A DNA stretch of 41,374 bases from Bacteroidales bacterium. GTDB lineage: Bacteria > Bacteroidota > Bacteroidia > Bacteroidales > UBA4181. Below the pieces are notes generated by a model. It searched no databases. It was not told where the DNA came from and was given only the letters and a program-made list of their open reading frames with translations. The position numbers and the translations under genes are program-made. Where the stretch lies: positions 1 through 41,374 of the forward strand of contig JAISOY010000128.1 in NCBI GenBank assembly GCA_031275285.1, read 5' to 3'. Below are positions 1 to 9,470 of this stretch, piece by piece (positions within the stretch are counted from its first letter, which is position 1; the number at the start of each line of letters is the position of its first letter).

Positions 1-210
1 GGTACATAATTTTTTGTAGCGGGACGACGATGCAAAAGAACGGAACGGAACGATGATACAATTAACCAGGGTCTTTCTGAAAAGCCATGGCATATCGATG
101 ACGCGGCGTTCTCCGAGGAAACGTGATAAATAGGTGGCTACCTTAAAATATCCTGTTCCGGTCGGACTTCCAATATTTAACAGTAATATAGCGGTTTTTT
201 GATCTTCCAT
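1..210 (-). CDS. hemH: Ferrochelatase, N-terminal 70 residues (cut by window edge)
   Basis: Ferrochelatase inserts Fe2+ into protoporphyrin IX, the last step of heme synthesis. Only the first 70 codons are present. They show the family's opening pattern: LLLNIGSP at about residues 9-16, YLSRFLGERRVIDMP at 27-41 and the IIVPFR segment at 52-57. The ATG at 210-208 shares its A with the TGA stop of the upstream racemase-like gene (TGATG), so the two are probably translationally coupled in one operon. The rest of the gene, including the catalytic His and Glu, lies outside the window. The family call rests on recognition of the N-terminus only. Confidence 0.85.
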   Translation of the reverse strand, partial: MEDQKTAILLLNIGSPTGTGYFKVATYLSRFLGERRVIDMPWLFRKTLVNCIIVPFRSFASSSRYKKLCT

Positions 211-1019
211 CAATTTCCTGTTAAAGAGGGGAATATGACTCCCTTTTTGATCAATGCCGATTTTAGGGCTTTTGCCCCGAAACGCGGATTGGAGAGGACT
301 ATCTTCTGGTACATGTTGGCAATATCACCTTCGCAATAAGCCATTGATCCCTGTGCAAATATGATAACATCGACTTTTCCGGCGATTTCTCCTGCTTTCG
401 CAGCCATGAGTGCTTTAAATTTTTTCTGGTCGAGCCCAAATGCTCCGTCTAACAGTACTTCTGTTATCTCTATCTGTTTTCCCATTTCTCTGGAAACCCT
501 TGTTAAGGTTCTTTTCGTGGGTGCTATGGCAGTAGGAAATGTGGCCATCACAGCGATCTTTGTTCCTTTTCTGACTGCTTCCCTGCACATCTCTTCATTG
601 ATCATAATAATAGGAACTCCCAGGTATTTTGCAGCATCCTGCATGCTGTAAGCAATATCTTCCACTGTCGAACAAATACTCAGGATCGCATCTGCGCCCG
701 ACTCTATCGCTTTCATGTATGTCCCGATCAATGTTGCTGCAGGAATAGCGGTAACATAATCTGCTTTTTTGATGTCTTCAAAAACGGACGGTACTTCATA
801 ACGCAATACTTCCACATTGGCACCCAATTGCTCTTTCACTTCACGCTCCATGTCTTCCTTCAGCTCCGGTGTCGTCACTGTATAGATCAGCGCTACTTTT
901 ACTTTTTTGTTCGGATCGGTTTGTCCATGAACTGTATTGCAGAAAAACCCGTTTAATGGTAACAATCCGATACAGGCCATTAGTACTGTTAATTGGTGTC
1001 GAAATTTTAGCTTCTTCAT
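210..1019 (-). CDS. Secreted Asp/Glu racemase-family protein
   Basis: A 269-residue protein of the aspartate/glutamate/hydantoin racemase superfamily. Residues 1-32 look like a signal peptide (basic KKLKFR start, hydrophobic LTVLMACIGLL, cleavage after VHG), so a periplasmic or outer place is likely. I chose the ATG at 1019 because the reading frame upstream of it encodes no conserved sequence and the signal peptide starts there. The first catalytic-type Cys is present (SICSTVED, C116). At the position of the second Cys the sequence reads AQGSMA (222-227), as in some racemase-like relatives, with C229 close by. A two-base racemase mechanism is therefore doubtful and the substrate is unknown. 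It overlaps hemH and lies divergent to the mraZ cluster. Confidence 0.7.
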   Translation of the reverse strand: MKKLKFRHQLTVLMACIGLLPLNGFFCNTVHGQTDPNKKVKVALIYTVTTPELKEDMEREVKEQLGANVEVLRYEVPSVFEDIKKADYVTAIPAATLIGTYMKAIESGADAILSICSTVEDIAYSMQDAAKYLGVPIIMINEEMCREAVRKGTKIAVMATFPTAIAPTKRTLTRVSREMGKQIEITEVLLDGAFGLDQKKFKALMAAKAGEIAGKVDVIIFAQGSMAYCEGDIANMYQKIVLSNPRFGAKALKSALIKKGVIFPSLTGN

Positions 1020-1189
1020 GATGTCTTTATTCGCATAGAATGTGGATTGCAATATTAAAGAAAAAATAGCAAACCTACATTTTGAAATCTGTATTTTGTT
1101 CGGAAAATGGAATGGTGATACAAAAAACAACAGACGAATATATAAAGCAATCATGATTTTTCGGAGATGGTTGCAAAGTATATTTTTGA

Positions 1190-1219
1190 AAAATTATTCG
1201 TGGAAAAACGAATAATTTT
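1190..1219. promoter_or_regulatory. Inverted repeat in the divergent racemase/mraZ gap
   Basis: Perfect 11-bp arms AAAATTATTCG (1190-1200) and CGAATAATTTT (1209-1219) are separated by 8 bases. It lies between two divergent genes, 171 bp above the racemase-like start and about 130 bp above the MraZ boxes. A terminator has no obvious job there, so an operator or a 5' leader structure is more likely. Function is inferred from position only. Confidence 0.4.
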
Positions 1220-1351
1220 CCTTGTGTTTTGTGCGGATTATATTCGGGTCATATGCCTTGCTTCAATTCCTTATAAAACCCTTAAAAACAGAATAAATCA
1301 CCCTGATATTTTACCGGATAATCCCCTGTATTAAAAAAGTTATCAACATTT

Positions 1352-1381
1352 GTGGTAAAAAGTGGTAGAAAGTGGTAAAAA
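1352..1381 (+). promoter_or_regulatory. MraZ operator: three 10-bp GTGGT repeats
   Basis: Three head-to-tail 10-bp units are seen: GTGGTAAAAA (1352-1361), GTGGTAGAAA (1362-1371) and GTGGTAAAAA (1372-1381), followed by a partial GT. MraZ is known to bind direct GTGG-type repeats with about 10-bp spacing upstream of its own gene, so this is very probably the autoregulatory site for the whole dcw cluster. The last unit ends 36 bp before the mraZ ATG. A clear TAnnTTTG -7 box could not be fixed; the AT-rich stretch at 1400-1413 is the best place for it. Confidence 0.8.
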
Positions 1382-1417
1382 GTAATTATTTTTACGCCGT
1401 ATACTATATTTTTTGTA

Positions 1418-1888
1418 ATGACAATATTTACAGGTGAATACGATTGTAAGGTAGATGCAAAAGGACGCATCATGCTGCCTGCCGCATTTCGCAAGCAAAT
1501 GGGGGAGGTCGACCTGTATCAGTTTGTGATTAAAAAAGATATGTATGAGTCTTGTCTGGAATTGTATACTGCCGAAGAATGGGAGCGGCAAAATAAATTA
1601 ATTCTGAAAAATACCAATCCGTATGACCCTGAACACCGGCAATTTATCCGCGATTTCAGGATGGGGATTGCCGAGCTGGAGTGCGATCAGACAGGAAGGA
1701 TACTGGTTCCTGCCCGTTTGCTCAAACAGGCCGGTATAAGCAAAGATGCGGTATTGTCGGGTAGTATCGGTAAGATCGAAATATGGTCACCCGATCTGTA
1801 CGGCAATAGTGGTGGTGATATGGAAGCTAAACGGGACCGGGCCAAACGGATCATGAGCGGTGCCACCTATAATCTGGATGATGTATGA
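1418..1888 (+). CDS. mraZ: Transcriptional regulator MraZ
   Basis: MraZ is a DNA-binding protein of the SpoVT-AbrB fold that forms rings and controls the dcw operon. At 156 residues it has the family length. The two repeat domains carry the hallmark motifs DAKGR (13-17) followed by IMLP, and DQTGR (90-94) followed by ILVP. It is the first gene of the cluster and lies just downstream of three GTGG repeats that match its known type of target. Its TGA stop overlaps the ATG of rsmH (ATGA), so the two are translationally coupled. Confidence 0.97.
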   Translation: MTIFTGEYDCKVDAKGRIMLPAAFRKQMGEVDLYQFVIKKDMYESCLELYTAEEWERQNKLILKNTNPYDPEHRQFIRDFRMGIAELECDQTGRILVPARLLKQAGISKDAVLSGSIGKIEIWSPDLYGNSGGDMEAKRDRAKRIMSGATYNLDDV

Positions 1889-2781
1889 TGTATCATGTAC
1901 CGGCATTATTGGAAGAAAGTATCGAGGGATTGAATATCCGTCCTGAAGGTACTTATGTCGATGTGACTTTCGGAGGTGGTGGACATTCAAAAGCCATACT
2001 GGAGAGGCTAACCTCCGGTCGCCTGGTCGCTTTGGATCAGGATTCGGATGCTTTGGCTAATCGGCCGGATGACCGGCGATTGATCCTTGAACAGGGAAAT
2101 TTCAGGTTTTTGCGTAATTATCTGGCACACCACGGATACCGGAAGGTAGATGGGATCCTTGCTGATCTGGGCGTTTCGTTTCATCACTTTGATGCTGCCG
2201 AACGTGGATTTACTTTCCAGCATGATGCGCCTCTGGATATGCGGATGAACGCATCGGGAAGGATTACCGCGGGTGATGTGTTGAATCAATATCCGGAACA
2301 TCAGTTGCGGATGATTTTCAGCAAATACGGGGAGGTGCCGAATGCTTCGCGTCTGGCCCGCCAGATCATATCAGCGCGCCTGTCTGGACCCATTGAACGC
2401 AACAGTGGCTTGCTGGAAGCAATCCAATCTTGCATTCCACGCGGTGCAGAAAACAAGTACCTGGCAAAAGTATTCCAATCTCTACGCATAGAGGTCAATA
2501 GGGAACTGGAAAACCTGAGGTCTCTTTTGCTTCAGAGTCTGGATCTGCTTACAGAAGGTGGGAGGATGGCTGTTATTACCTACCATTCACTGGAAGATAG
2601 GCTGGTAAAGAACTTTTTTAAAAACGGATTATTTGAAGGAGAAGCCCCAAAGGATATTTACGGTCATGCCGAAGTTCCTTTCAGGCCGGTGAATACGAAA
2701 GTGATCGTGCCGTCAGATGATGAAGTTGCTGTCAACAGCCGTTCACGTAGTGCGAAATTAAGAATTGGCGAACGTTTGTGA
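1885..2781 (+). CDS. rsmH: 16S rRNA (cytosine1402-N4)-methyltransferase
   Basis: RsmH (MraW) methylates N4 of C1402 in the 16S rRNA decoding centre, using S-adenosylmethionine. The SAM-binding loop is seen as YVDVTFGGGGHS (24-35). The usual C-terminal NSRSRSAKLR region is present, and the length of 298 residues is normal. The start overlaps the mraZ stop by 4 bases. A second ATG follows directly (M2 at 1888), so the true N-terminus could be one residue shorter. Confidence 0.97.
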   Translation: MMYHVPALLEESIEGLNIRPEGTYVDVTFGGGGHSKAILERLTSGRLVALDQDSDALANRPDDRRLILEQGNFRFLRNYLAHHGYRKVDGILADLGVSFHHFDAAERGFTFQHDAPLDMRMNASGRITAGDVLNQYPEHQLRMIFSKYGEVPNASRLARQIISARLSGPIERNSGLLEAIQSCIPRGAENKYLAKVFQSLRIEVNRELENLRSLLLQSLDLLTEGGRMAVITYHSLEDRLVKNFFKNGLFEGEAPKDIYGHAEVPFRPVNTKVIVPSDDEVAVNSRSRSAKLRIGERL

Positions 2782-2799
2782 TCATTAAAAGCGATACCT

Positions 2800-3165
2800 A
2801 TGGATGATAAAAGGGTCGAATTTGTCGATGTCAAGAAAGAAAGCGAAGAGTTAAAGGGACGTTCAATCAAGGACTTGTTAAATGGCTCCCTGTTGACCCG
2901 TGGTATAATTTTGAAAAATATAGGATTTATTGTATGGTTGACTTTCCTTGGAGTTATATATATAGGGAATCGTTACCATGCCGAACAGGTTGCACGCAAC
3001 ATGAACACCCTTCAGTGGGAAGTAAAGGATCTGCGTGCGGAATCGATCACCACGGCTGCGGAATTAATGAATATCAGCCGGCAGTCACAGGTGGTTCAGA
3101 TGGTGAAAAATAAACAGATGGATTTAAAAGAATCCGTTGAACCTCCATACAAAATCCAAAAGTAA
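2800..3165 (+). CDS. ftsL: FtsL-like division protein
   Basis: A 121-residue single-pass membrane protein in the ftsL position between rsmH and ftsI. The N-terminal 37 residues are charged and cytoplasmic. One hydrophobic helix follows at about residues 39-57 (NIGFIVWLTFLGVIYIG), and then a predicted coiled-coil stretch (about 65-100) facing the periplasm. FtsL is a structural partner of FtsQ/DivIC in the divisome and helps activate FtsW-FtsI. Sequence conservation in this family is low, so the call rests on topology, length and position. Confidence 0.85.
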   Translation: MDDKRVEFVDVKKESEELKGRSIKDLLNGSLLTRGIILKNIGFIVWLTFLGVIYIGNRYHAEQVARNMNTLQWEVKDLRAESITTAAELMNISRQSQVVQMVKNKQMDLKESVEPPYKIQK

Positions 3166-3204
3166 GACAGGTCGGAGGGAGAACGGATAAAAGAGGTTAA
3201 GAAC

Positions 3205-5328
3205 GTGTCTATCAAAAAGGATATATTGTTTCGGATAGCGATTGTTTATTTTCTGGTGGGAATATTAGGCATCGCTATTATTGGTAAAGCAGTATATACA
3301 CAAGTGTCGGAAGGCGCAGAATTAAAGAAGATGATGGCAAAGAACAGTTTGAAGGACATAACCATTGAACCGAACCGTGGTGACATATTGGCCACGGACG
3401 GACGGATATTGGCCACATCGGTTCCGTCATTCGAAATACGTATGGATACACGTGCCACCGGTTTAACCGATGCCATATTTAATTCTAAGATCGATTCGCT
3501 GGCACGTTCGCTGGCGAAATTGCCTGGAGGAAAGTCTCCGACGGAATACAAGCGGGATATTGTCAATGCCCGTAAGCGTGGAAACCGTTATTATTTAATT
3601 GGTCGCAAGGTCGATTATAATGAACTGAAAGTGATTAAAAAATACCCTATATTCAATCTGGGTCCCAATACCGGAGGGCTGGTGCCTGTACAGGAAAACG
3701 TACGGAAACGACCTCACCAGGGACTGGCCGAAAGAACCATCGGTTATCTGACCAAGGAGCCCAATGGGAACTTCCCGGGACTGGAAGGGGCTTATGATGT
3801 ATACCTTCGTGGAGAAAAAGGGGTAGGGGTCATGCAAAAACTTCCGGGTGGCGCTTTGATGCCTGTGAACGGGATCAATTCAAGTGAACCGAAAGACGGT
3901 GGAGATGTCGTTTCTACCATCGATGTCAATATTCAGGATGTGGCGGAAACCAGTTTGCGTAAACGATTGATCCACCACAACGCGCACCATGGGACAGCGG
4001 TGGTAATGGAAGTGGCTACCGGTGAAATAAAGGCCATTGTCAATCTTGGTAAAGGAAGGGGTGGTGGATATCATGAAACATATAATTATGCGCTGGGCGA
4101 ATCCATTGAACCGGGTTCAACGTTCAAACTGATGTCATACATGGTCGCTCTTGAGGACGGCTATATACAACCAACCGACTCCGTCAATAACGGGGCGGGT
4201 TCCGCAACCTTCTACGGAAAAAAGGTACACGATGACCAGCGTCGTGCGACATTGGGCTGGCTGACCGTGGAAGAAGCTTTTGCCCATTCGTCCAATGTGA
4301 GCATCACAAAGATCATTGATAAGCATTACAGAGGGAAGGAAAAGCAGTTCATCAACCGATTGTATGCCATGAACTTAAATCAGAAATTGGGATTGGAGTT
4401 AGGTGGAGAAGGAGAACCGGATATAAAATATCCGGGAAGTACAGGAAGCAGGTATTGGTCGGGACTATCGCTTACCCAAATGGCCTATGGCTATGAAGTT
4501 CGTTTGGCACCTATCCATACATTGACCTTCTATAATGCGGTGGCCAACGATGGGAAAATGGTAAAGCCGTTATTCGTGAGGGAATTACGTCAGCATGGTT
4601 TTTTAGAACAACGGAAAGATGTGGAAGTGATCAAATCATCCATATCCTCTTCATCAACCATCAATAAAGTAAAAAAGATGATGGAAGCAACGGTTGAATA
4701 CGGGACTGCCAAACATATTAAGTCTGATTTATACAGTATTGCCGGAAAAACAGGAACCGCACAAATAGCCAACGAGAAATTCGGATACCGGGACAGGAAA
4801 AACTATGCTTCATTTGTGGGATATTTTCCGGCTGATAAACCCAAGTATTCCTGTATTGTAGCAATTTATGATCCTGTGGTCAATGGCCGGGGCGGAGGCA
4901 CAGTAGCCGCTCCTGTATTCCGGGAGATCGCCGATAAAATATATGCCGCAGATCCCGATATGCGTGATGCTTTAAAGCCTGAAAAGCGAGGTGTGATGGT
5001 AGATATGCCCTATTCAAAATCAGGATATTTTGCGGATCTGAATTATGTATTCAGGGAATTGAAAATACCTTTTCCTAAAACGTCGTTAGAAAACGGCTGG
5101 GTAACCGTTAGTACCAAAGAGACGCAGGTGGAGATAAAAAAACAGGATGTAGAAGAAGATAAAGTGCCTAATGTAGTAGATATGGGCTTAAAAGATGCGC
5201 TCTTTTTACTTGAAAAAAGAGGATTACAGGTATCTGTGCGCGGACGTGGAAAAGTAATGTCACAATCCGTTGCCCCGGGAAGTGAAGTGGTTCGTGGACG
5301 TACCGTTGTTTTGGAAATGAGTCAATAA
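3205..5328 (+). CDS. ftsI: Division transpeptidase (class B PBP) with PASTA domain
   Basis: FtsI cross-links septal peptidoglycan in the periplasm as partner of FtsW. After an N-terminal membrane anchor (about residues 9-30) come the PBP dimerisation domain and the transpeptidase domain. The active-site motifs are S305-TFK308, S362-S-N364 and K515-T-G517. A PASTA domain spans about 654-707 at the C-terminus. With 707 residues it is long for FtsI, because of this PASTA domain. The start is a GTG at 3205; no ATG in frame fits the membrane anchor. The next gene, murE, also starts with GTG. Confidence 0.95.
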   Translation: MSIKKDILFRIAIVYFLVGILGIAIIGKAVYTQVSEGAELKKMMAKNSLKDITIEPNRGDILATDGRILATSVPSFEIRMDTRATGLTDAIFNSKIDSLARSLAKLPGGKSPTEYKRDIVNARKRGNRYYLIGRKVDYNELKVIKKYPIFNLGPNTGGLVPVQENVRKRPHQGLAERTIGYLTKEPNGNFPGLEGAYDVYLRGEKGVGVMQKLPGGALMPVNGINSSEPKDGGDVVSTIDVNIQDVAETSLRKRLIHHNAHHGTAVVMEVATGEIKAIVNLGKGRGGGYHETYNYALGESIEPGSTFKLMSYMVALEDGYIQPTDSVNNGAGSATFYGKKVHDDQRRATLGWLTVEEAFAHSSNVSITKIIDKHYRGKEKQFINRLYAMNLNQKLGLELGGEGEPDIKYPGSTGSRYWSGLSLTQMAYGYEVRLAPIHTLTFYNAVANDGKMVKPLFVRELRQHGFLEQRKDVEVIKSSISSSSTINKVKKMMEATVEYGTAKHIKSDLYSIAGKTGTAQIANEKFGYRDRKNYASFVGYFPADKPKYSCIVAIYDPVVNGRGGGTVAAPVFREIADKIYAADPDMRDALKPEKRGVMVDMPYSKSGYFADLNYVFRELKIPFPKTSLENGWVTVSTKETQVEIKKQDVEEDKVPNVVDMGLKDALFLLEKRGLQVSVRGRGKVMSQSVAPGSEVVRGRTVVLEMSQ

Positions 5329-5356
5329 TGTTGGTGAAATATGAAATTTTTTTGAT

Positions 5357-6823
5357 GTGAAAATACTTGCAGACATCGTTTCAAAAATTCCAGTCATTTC
5401 GGTAGTCGGAAATCTTAATGTTCCGATCAAGTCGATTTGTTTTGATTCCCGTAAAACAGCTCCGGGTTGTCTTTTTTTTGCTATCCGGGGAACATCCAGT
5501 GATGGGCATGATTACATCCCTGATGTCGTAAAACGTGGGGTATCGGCAATTGTCTGTGAAAAGATGCCCGATGTCGTCCGTCATGGTATCACATATATCA
5601 TTGTTGGAAGCTCTTCTGAAGCTTTAGGCCTTATCAGCCACGAGTTTTATGATAGCCCTTCGAATCATCTGACCCTCGTAGGCGTAACAGGCACTAACGG
5701 GAAAACAACAACAGTTACGTTACTGTACCATCTTTTCCGCACATTAGGCTACAAGACCGGTTTGATTTCGACGGTGGCATATTATGTCAATGACGAAAAG
5801 AGTGAAGCATCCCATACTACACCGGATCCTGTCCAATTGAATAAATTACTGCAGCAAATGGTAAAAAAAGGTTGCAGGTACTGTTTTATGGAAGTCAGTT
5901 CTCATTCAGTGGTTCAGAACCGTATTGCGGGATTGCATTTTGCAGGAGGTATATTCACCAACCTGACCCATGATCATCTGGATTTTCACCGGACATTTGC
6001 CGAATACCTTAAAGCAAAGAAAACCTTTTTCGATCACTTGCCGTCATCTGCTTTTTCCCTGGTGAATAAAGACGACCGCAATGGTCTTGTGATGACGCAA
6101 AATACCAGATCTGAGGTAAAGACTTATGCGTTAAAAAATATGGCTGACTTCCGGTGCCGGATAGTAGAGAAACATTTTGACGGAATGTTGCTTCAGGTAG
6201 ACGGGAAAGAAGTCTGGGTACGTTTTATAGGAGAATTTAATGCATATAATCTTCTGGCTGTATATGCAACAGCCATGCTTCTGGGACGGGAAACACAAGA
6301 GGTGTTGACTATATTGAGTACACTATCCCCAGTGGATGGACGATTTGAATTCATCCGTTCGGAAAAGGGGATTACGGCTATTGTCGATTATGCTCATACA
6401 CCTGATGCATTGGAAAACGTATTAAGGGCCATACACGATATCCTTTCTGATCCTGCCAAACAGGTAATTACCGTAGTGGGTGCCGGAGGAGACCGGGATA
6501 AGACCAAACGTCCGGAGATGGCTAAAATAGCTGCAGATAACAGTACCCGTGTGATCCTCACTTCTGATAACCCCCGCAGTGAGGAGCCGGAAAGCATTAT
6601 CAACGATATGCTTGCAGGCCTGGATGCCGAAGACCGTATTAAAACAATTACGATCACAGATCGTCGGGAAGCCATTCGTGCCGCTTGTATGATGGCGACT
6701 CCCGGAGATGTGATATTGGTCGCAGGTAAGGGTCATGAAACATATCAGATAATCAAAGGCGTAAAATCGCATTTTGACGACAGGGAAATAGTACGGGAAG
6801 TATTTCAAATACCTAATAAATAA
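5357..6823 (+). CDS. murE: UDP-MurNAc-L-Ala-D-Glu:meso-diaminopimelate ligase
   Basis: MurE adds the third residue to the peptidoglycan stem peptide in the cytoplasm, using ATP. The ATP-binding P-loop TGTNGKTT lies at 111-118. The DNPR motif (D404-R407), which in this family marks specificity for meso-diaminopimelate rather than L-lysine, is intact, so the wall is of the mDAP type. The length of 488 residues is normal. The start is GTG at 5357: the overlapping ATG at 5355 meets a stop at once, and no upstream ATG is in frame. Confidence 0.96.
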   Translation: MKILADIVSKIPVISVVGNLNVPIKSICFDSRKTAPGCLFFAIRGTSSDGHDYIPDVVKRGVSAIVCEKMPDVVRHGITYIIVGSSSEALGLISHEFYDSPSNHLTLVGVTGTNGKTTTVTLLYHLFRTLGYKTGLISTVAYYVNDEKSEASHTTPDPVQLNKLLQQMVKKGCRYCFMEVSSHSVVQNRIAGLHFAGGIFTNLTHDHLDFHRTFAEYLKAKKTFFDHLPSSAFSLVNKDDRNGLVMTQNTRSEVKTYALKNMADFRCRIVEKHFDGMLLQVDGKEVWVRFIGEFNAYNLLAVYATAMLLGRETQEVLTILSTLSPVDGRFEFIRSEKGITAIVDYAHTPDALENVLRAIHDILSDPAKQVITVVGAGGDRDKTKRPEMAKIAADNSTRVILTSDNPRSEEPESIINDMLAGLDAEDRIKTITITDRREAIRAACMMATPGDVILVAGKGHETYQIIKGVKSHFDDREIVREVFQIPNK

Positions 6824-6833
6824 AACAGGAGGA

Positions 6834-8075
6834 ATGTTATATTATCTTTTTACATATTTAGACCAGCATTTTGATTTACCGGGAACCGGAATGTTTAACT
6901 ATATCTCATTCAGGTCGGCTATGGCATTGATTACATCATTGCTGATCGCCTTGTTTTTTGGTAAAAAGATCATACGTTTCCTGAGAAGAAAACAAGTAGG
7001 GGAATCTGTACGTGACCTCGGGCTTGAAGGCCAAATGAGTAAACAGGGAACGCCTACTATGGGCGGGATCATCATTTTGTTGTCGTTGCTGATACCGGTT
7101 CTTTTGTTTGGCGATTTATGCAACATATATGTCCTGTTGATGATCATTACAGCAGTATGGCTTGGATTTATCGGGTTCCTTGACGATTATATCAAGGTTT
7201 TCAAGAAAGATAAAAAAGGCTTGCATGGGAAATTCAAAATTTTGGGGCAGGTATGCCTGGGCTTGATCGTTGGCCTTACTTTTTATTTTTCGGATGATAT
7301 CGTTGTTCGTGAACGGGTTCCTGTGGAACAGCCGGCAATTATTCAATCGGCGGATATGCCGGCCCCGGAGAAAGGGTATAAGATGGTAGATATAAAAAGT
7401 ACTACTACCACGATCCCTTTTGTCAAAGAAAATGAATTCGATTATGCCTGGCTGATCGGATGGATGGGCGAAAAAGCTAAAGACTGGATTTGGTTGGTCA
7501 TGGTATTGGTCATTATTTTTATTGTGACGGCAGTATCGAACGCCGCCAATATCACTGACGGATTAGACGGATTAACCGCCGGAACATCTTCTATTATAGG
7601 GGCAACCCTGGGTATATTGGCTTACCTGTCCGGTAATATCATATTTTCCGACTACCTTAATATAATGTATATACCTTATACGGGAGAATTGGTGATTTTC
7701 ATCAGTGCATTTATCGGTGCCACAGTCGGATTTTTATGGTACAATACTTATCCGGCCCAGGTTTTTATGGGCGATACGGGAAGTCTTGCTATTGGCGGTA
7801 TCATAGCCGTATATGCCATTCTTATCCGGAAGGAATTATTGATTCCAGTCTTGTGCGGAATATTCCTTGCCGAAAATATTTCGGTCTTGATGCAGGTCAC
7901 TTATTTCAAATATACGAAAAAGAAATACGGAGAAGGACGCCGGATCTTTTTAATGGCGCCTTTACACCATCATTACCAGAAAAAAGGATATCCCGAACCG
8001 AAAATTGTAACACGTTTCTGGATTGTCGGGATTATTCTGGCAGTTGTTACCATCGCAACATTGAAAATAAGATAA
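6834..8075 (+). CDS. mraY: Phospho-MurNAc-pentapeptide translocase
   Basis: MraY transfers phospho-MurNAc-pentapeptide to undecaprenyl phosphate, making lipid I at the inner membrane. Conserved catalytic motifs are FLDDY (115-119, the Asp pair), [11 protein letters not shown] (236-246) and the cytoplasmic [11 protein letters not shown] segment near the C-terminus. At 413 residues it is about 50 longer than the E. coli enzyme, because of an insertion at about 152-218 that holds a run of Thr residues (STTTT, 189-193). Such inserts are common in Bacteroidetes MraY. An AGGAGG lies almost directly against the ATG, closer than ideal, but the N-terminus fits the family. Confidence 0.96.
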   Translation: MLYYLFTYLDQHFDLPGTGMFNYISFRSAMALITSLLIALFFGKKIIRFLRRKQVGESVRDLGLEGQMSKQGTPTMGGIIILLSLLIPVLLFGDLCNIYVLLMIITAVWLGFIGFLDDYIKVFKKDKKGLHGKFKILGQVCLGLIVGLTFYFSDDIVVRERVPVEQPAIIQSADMPAPEKGYKMVDIKSTTTTIPFVKENEFDYAWLIGWMGEKAKDWIWLVMVLVIIFIVTAVSNAANITDGLDGLTAGTSSIIGATLGILAYLSGNIIFSDYLNIMYIPYTGELVIFISAFIGATVGFLWYNTYPAQVFMGDTGSLAIGGIIAVYAILIRKELLIPVLCGIFLAENISVLMQVTYFKYTKKKYGEGRRIFLMAPLHHHYQKKGYPEPKIVTRFWIVGIILAVVTIATLKIR

Positions 8076-8112
8076 CATGAAAAAACTTCTTCAACAATAT
8101 TAAGTAACCAAC

Positions 8113-9453
8113 ATGGATAAAGAACGGATTGTCATATTAGGAGCAGGAGAAAGCGGTGTCGGGGCTGCTATTCTGGCTACAAAACAAGGTTTTGATGTAT
8201 TTGTTTCAGACTCCGGTGCTATCAAGCCTGAGTACAAATATATGCTGGACAGTCATTATATATTATATGAAGAAGGTAATCATTCAATGGAGATCATCCT
8301 TTCTGCCAATGAAGTGATCAAAAGTCCCGGTATACCTGACTCTGCACCTGTTATTCAATCTATTTACGATGCGTATATTCCCATCATTTCTGAAATAGAA
8401 TTTGCGTCACGGTACACCAAAGCCAAGAAAATATGTATTACAGGAAGTAACGGGAAAACAACCACTACCACATTGATATATTATATGATGCAGCAGGCAG
8501 GTATGAATGTGGGAATGGCAGGAAATGTAGGGAAAAGTTTCGCATTACAGGTGGCAGAAGACGATTATGATTATTATGTTCTGGAACTGAGTAGTTTTCA
8601 ATTGGAAGGGATGCATCAGTTCAAAGCGGATATCGCTATATTGTTGAATATTACTCCGGATCATCTTGACCGGTATGATTACAGCCTTCAAAAATATGTG
8701 AATGCTAAAATGCGCATTTTGCAGAACATGACTAAAGAAGAGTTCTTTATTTTTTGTTCGGATGACGAAATCACCATCCGTGAATTGGAAAGTATTGTAC
8801 TTGCTGCGCAAACCTTACCATTTTCTATTGAAAACAAGCCTTCTCCTGGAGCATACCTGGATAATGACTGGATAAAAGTGGATTTCAGGAAAGATATTTT
8901 TTCAATGCCGGTCAATGATTTATCGCTTAAAGGAAAGCACAATATATATAATTCGATGGCAGCGGGTATTGCAGGAAAAGTCCTGGATATACGGAAAGAA
9001 CATATTCGTTCCGCACTATCCACTTTTCCGGGAGTAGAACACCGGTTGGAAAAAGTGCTTAAAATTAAGGATGTTACCTATATTAATGATTCAAAAGCCA
9101 CCAATGTCAACTCTACCTGGTATGCTCTGGAAAGTATGGAGACTCCGGTGGTATGGATTGCCGGAGGAACGGATAAAGGTAATGATTACAGTGTCCTGGA
9201 AGAATTGGTCGAGAAAAAGGTGCATTTTATGGTTTGCCTTGGAAAAGACAATACAAAACTTATTGAGTCTTTCGGGGAAATTGTTCCCCAGTATGTGGAG
9301 GTGCATTCGATGAAAGATGCCGTAAGGGAAGCTTATCAAAAGGCCAATCCGGGAGATACGGTCTTATTGTCTCCGGCATGTGCAAGTTTCGACCTGTTCA
9401 ATAATTATGAAGACAGGGGAAGACAGTTCAAACAATATGTAAGGGAATTATAA
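8113..9453 (+). CDS. murD: UDP-MurNAc-L-alanine:D-glutamate ligase
   Basis: MurD adds D-glutamate to UDP-MurNAc-L-Ala, the second amino acid of the stem peptide. An N-terminal Rossmann-like domain opens with ILGAGESGVGAA (8-19). The Mur ligase P-loop GSNGKTTTT is at 111-119, and the C-terminal domain shows the INDSKATN segment typical of MurD. The length of 446 residues is normal. It sits 37 bp downstream of mraY. Confidence 0.96.
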   Translation: MDKERIVILGAGESGVGAAILATKQGFDVFVSDSGAIKPEYKYMLDSHYILYEEGNHSMEIILSANEVIKSPGIPDSAPVIQSIYDAYIPIISEIEFASRYTKAKKICITGSNGKTTTTTLIYYMMQQAGMNVGMAGNVGKSFALQVAEDDYDYYVLELSSFQLEGMHQFKADIAILLNITPDHLDRYDYSLQKYVNAKMRILQNMTKEEFFIFCSDDEITIRELESIVLAAQTLPFSIENKPSPGAYLDNDWIKVDFRKDIFSMPVNDLSLKGKHNIYNSMAAGIAGKVLDIRKEHIRSALSTFPGVEHRLEKVLKIKDVTYINDSKATNVNSTWYALESMETPVVWIAGGTDKGNDYSVLEELVEKKVHFMVCLGKDNTKLIESFGEIVPQYVEVHSMKDAVREAYQKANPGDTVLLSPACASFDLFNNYEDRGRQFKQYVREL

Positions 9454-9470
9454 GGAAGAATTCAGGAAAA

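Noticed and set aside
1282..1591. Two short minus-strand frames over the mraZ promoter and 5' end
   Set aside because: They cover the operator repeats and mraZ on the other strand and have no recognisable product.
8077..8103. Eight-codon frame (MKKLLQQY) between mraY and murD
   Set aside because: Too short to support; a chance ATG near a stop in the gap.
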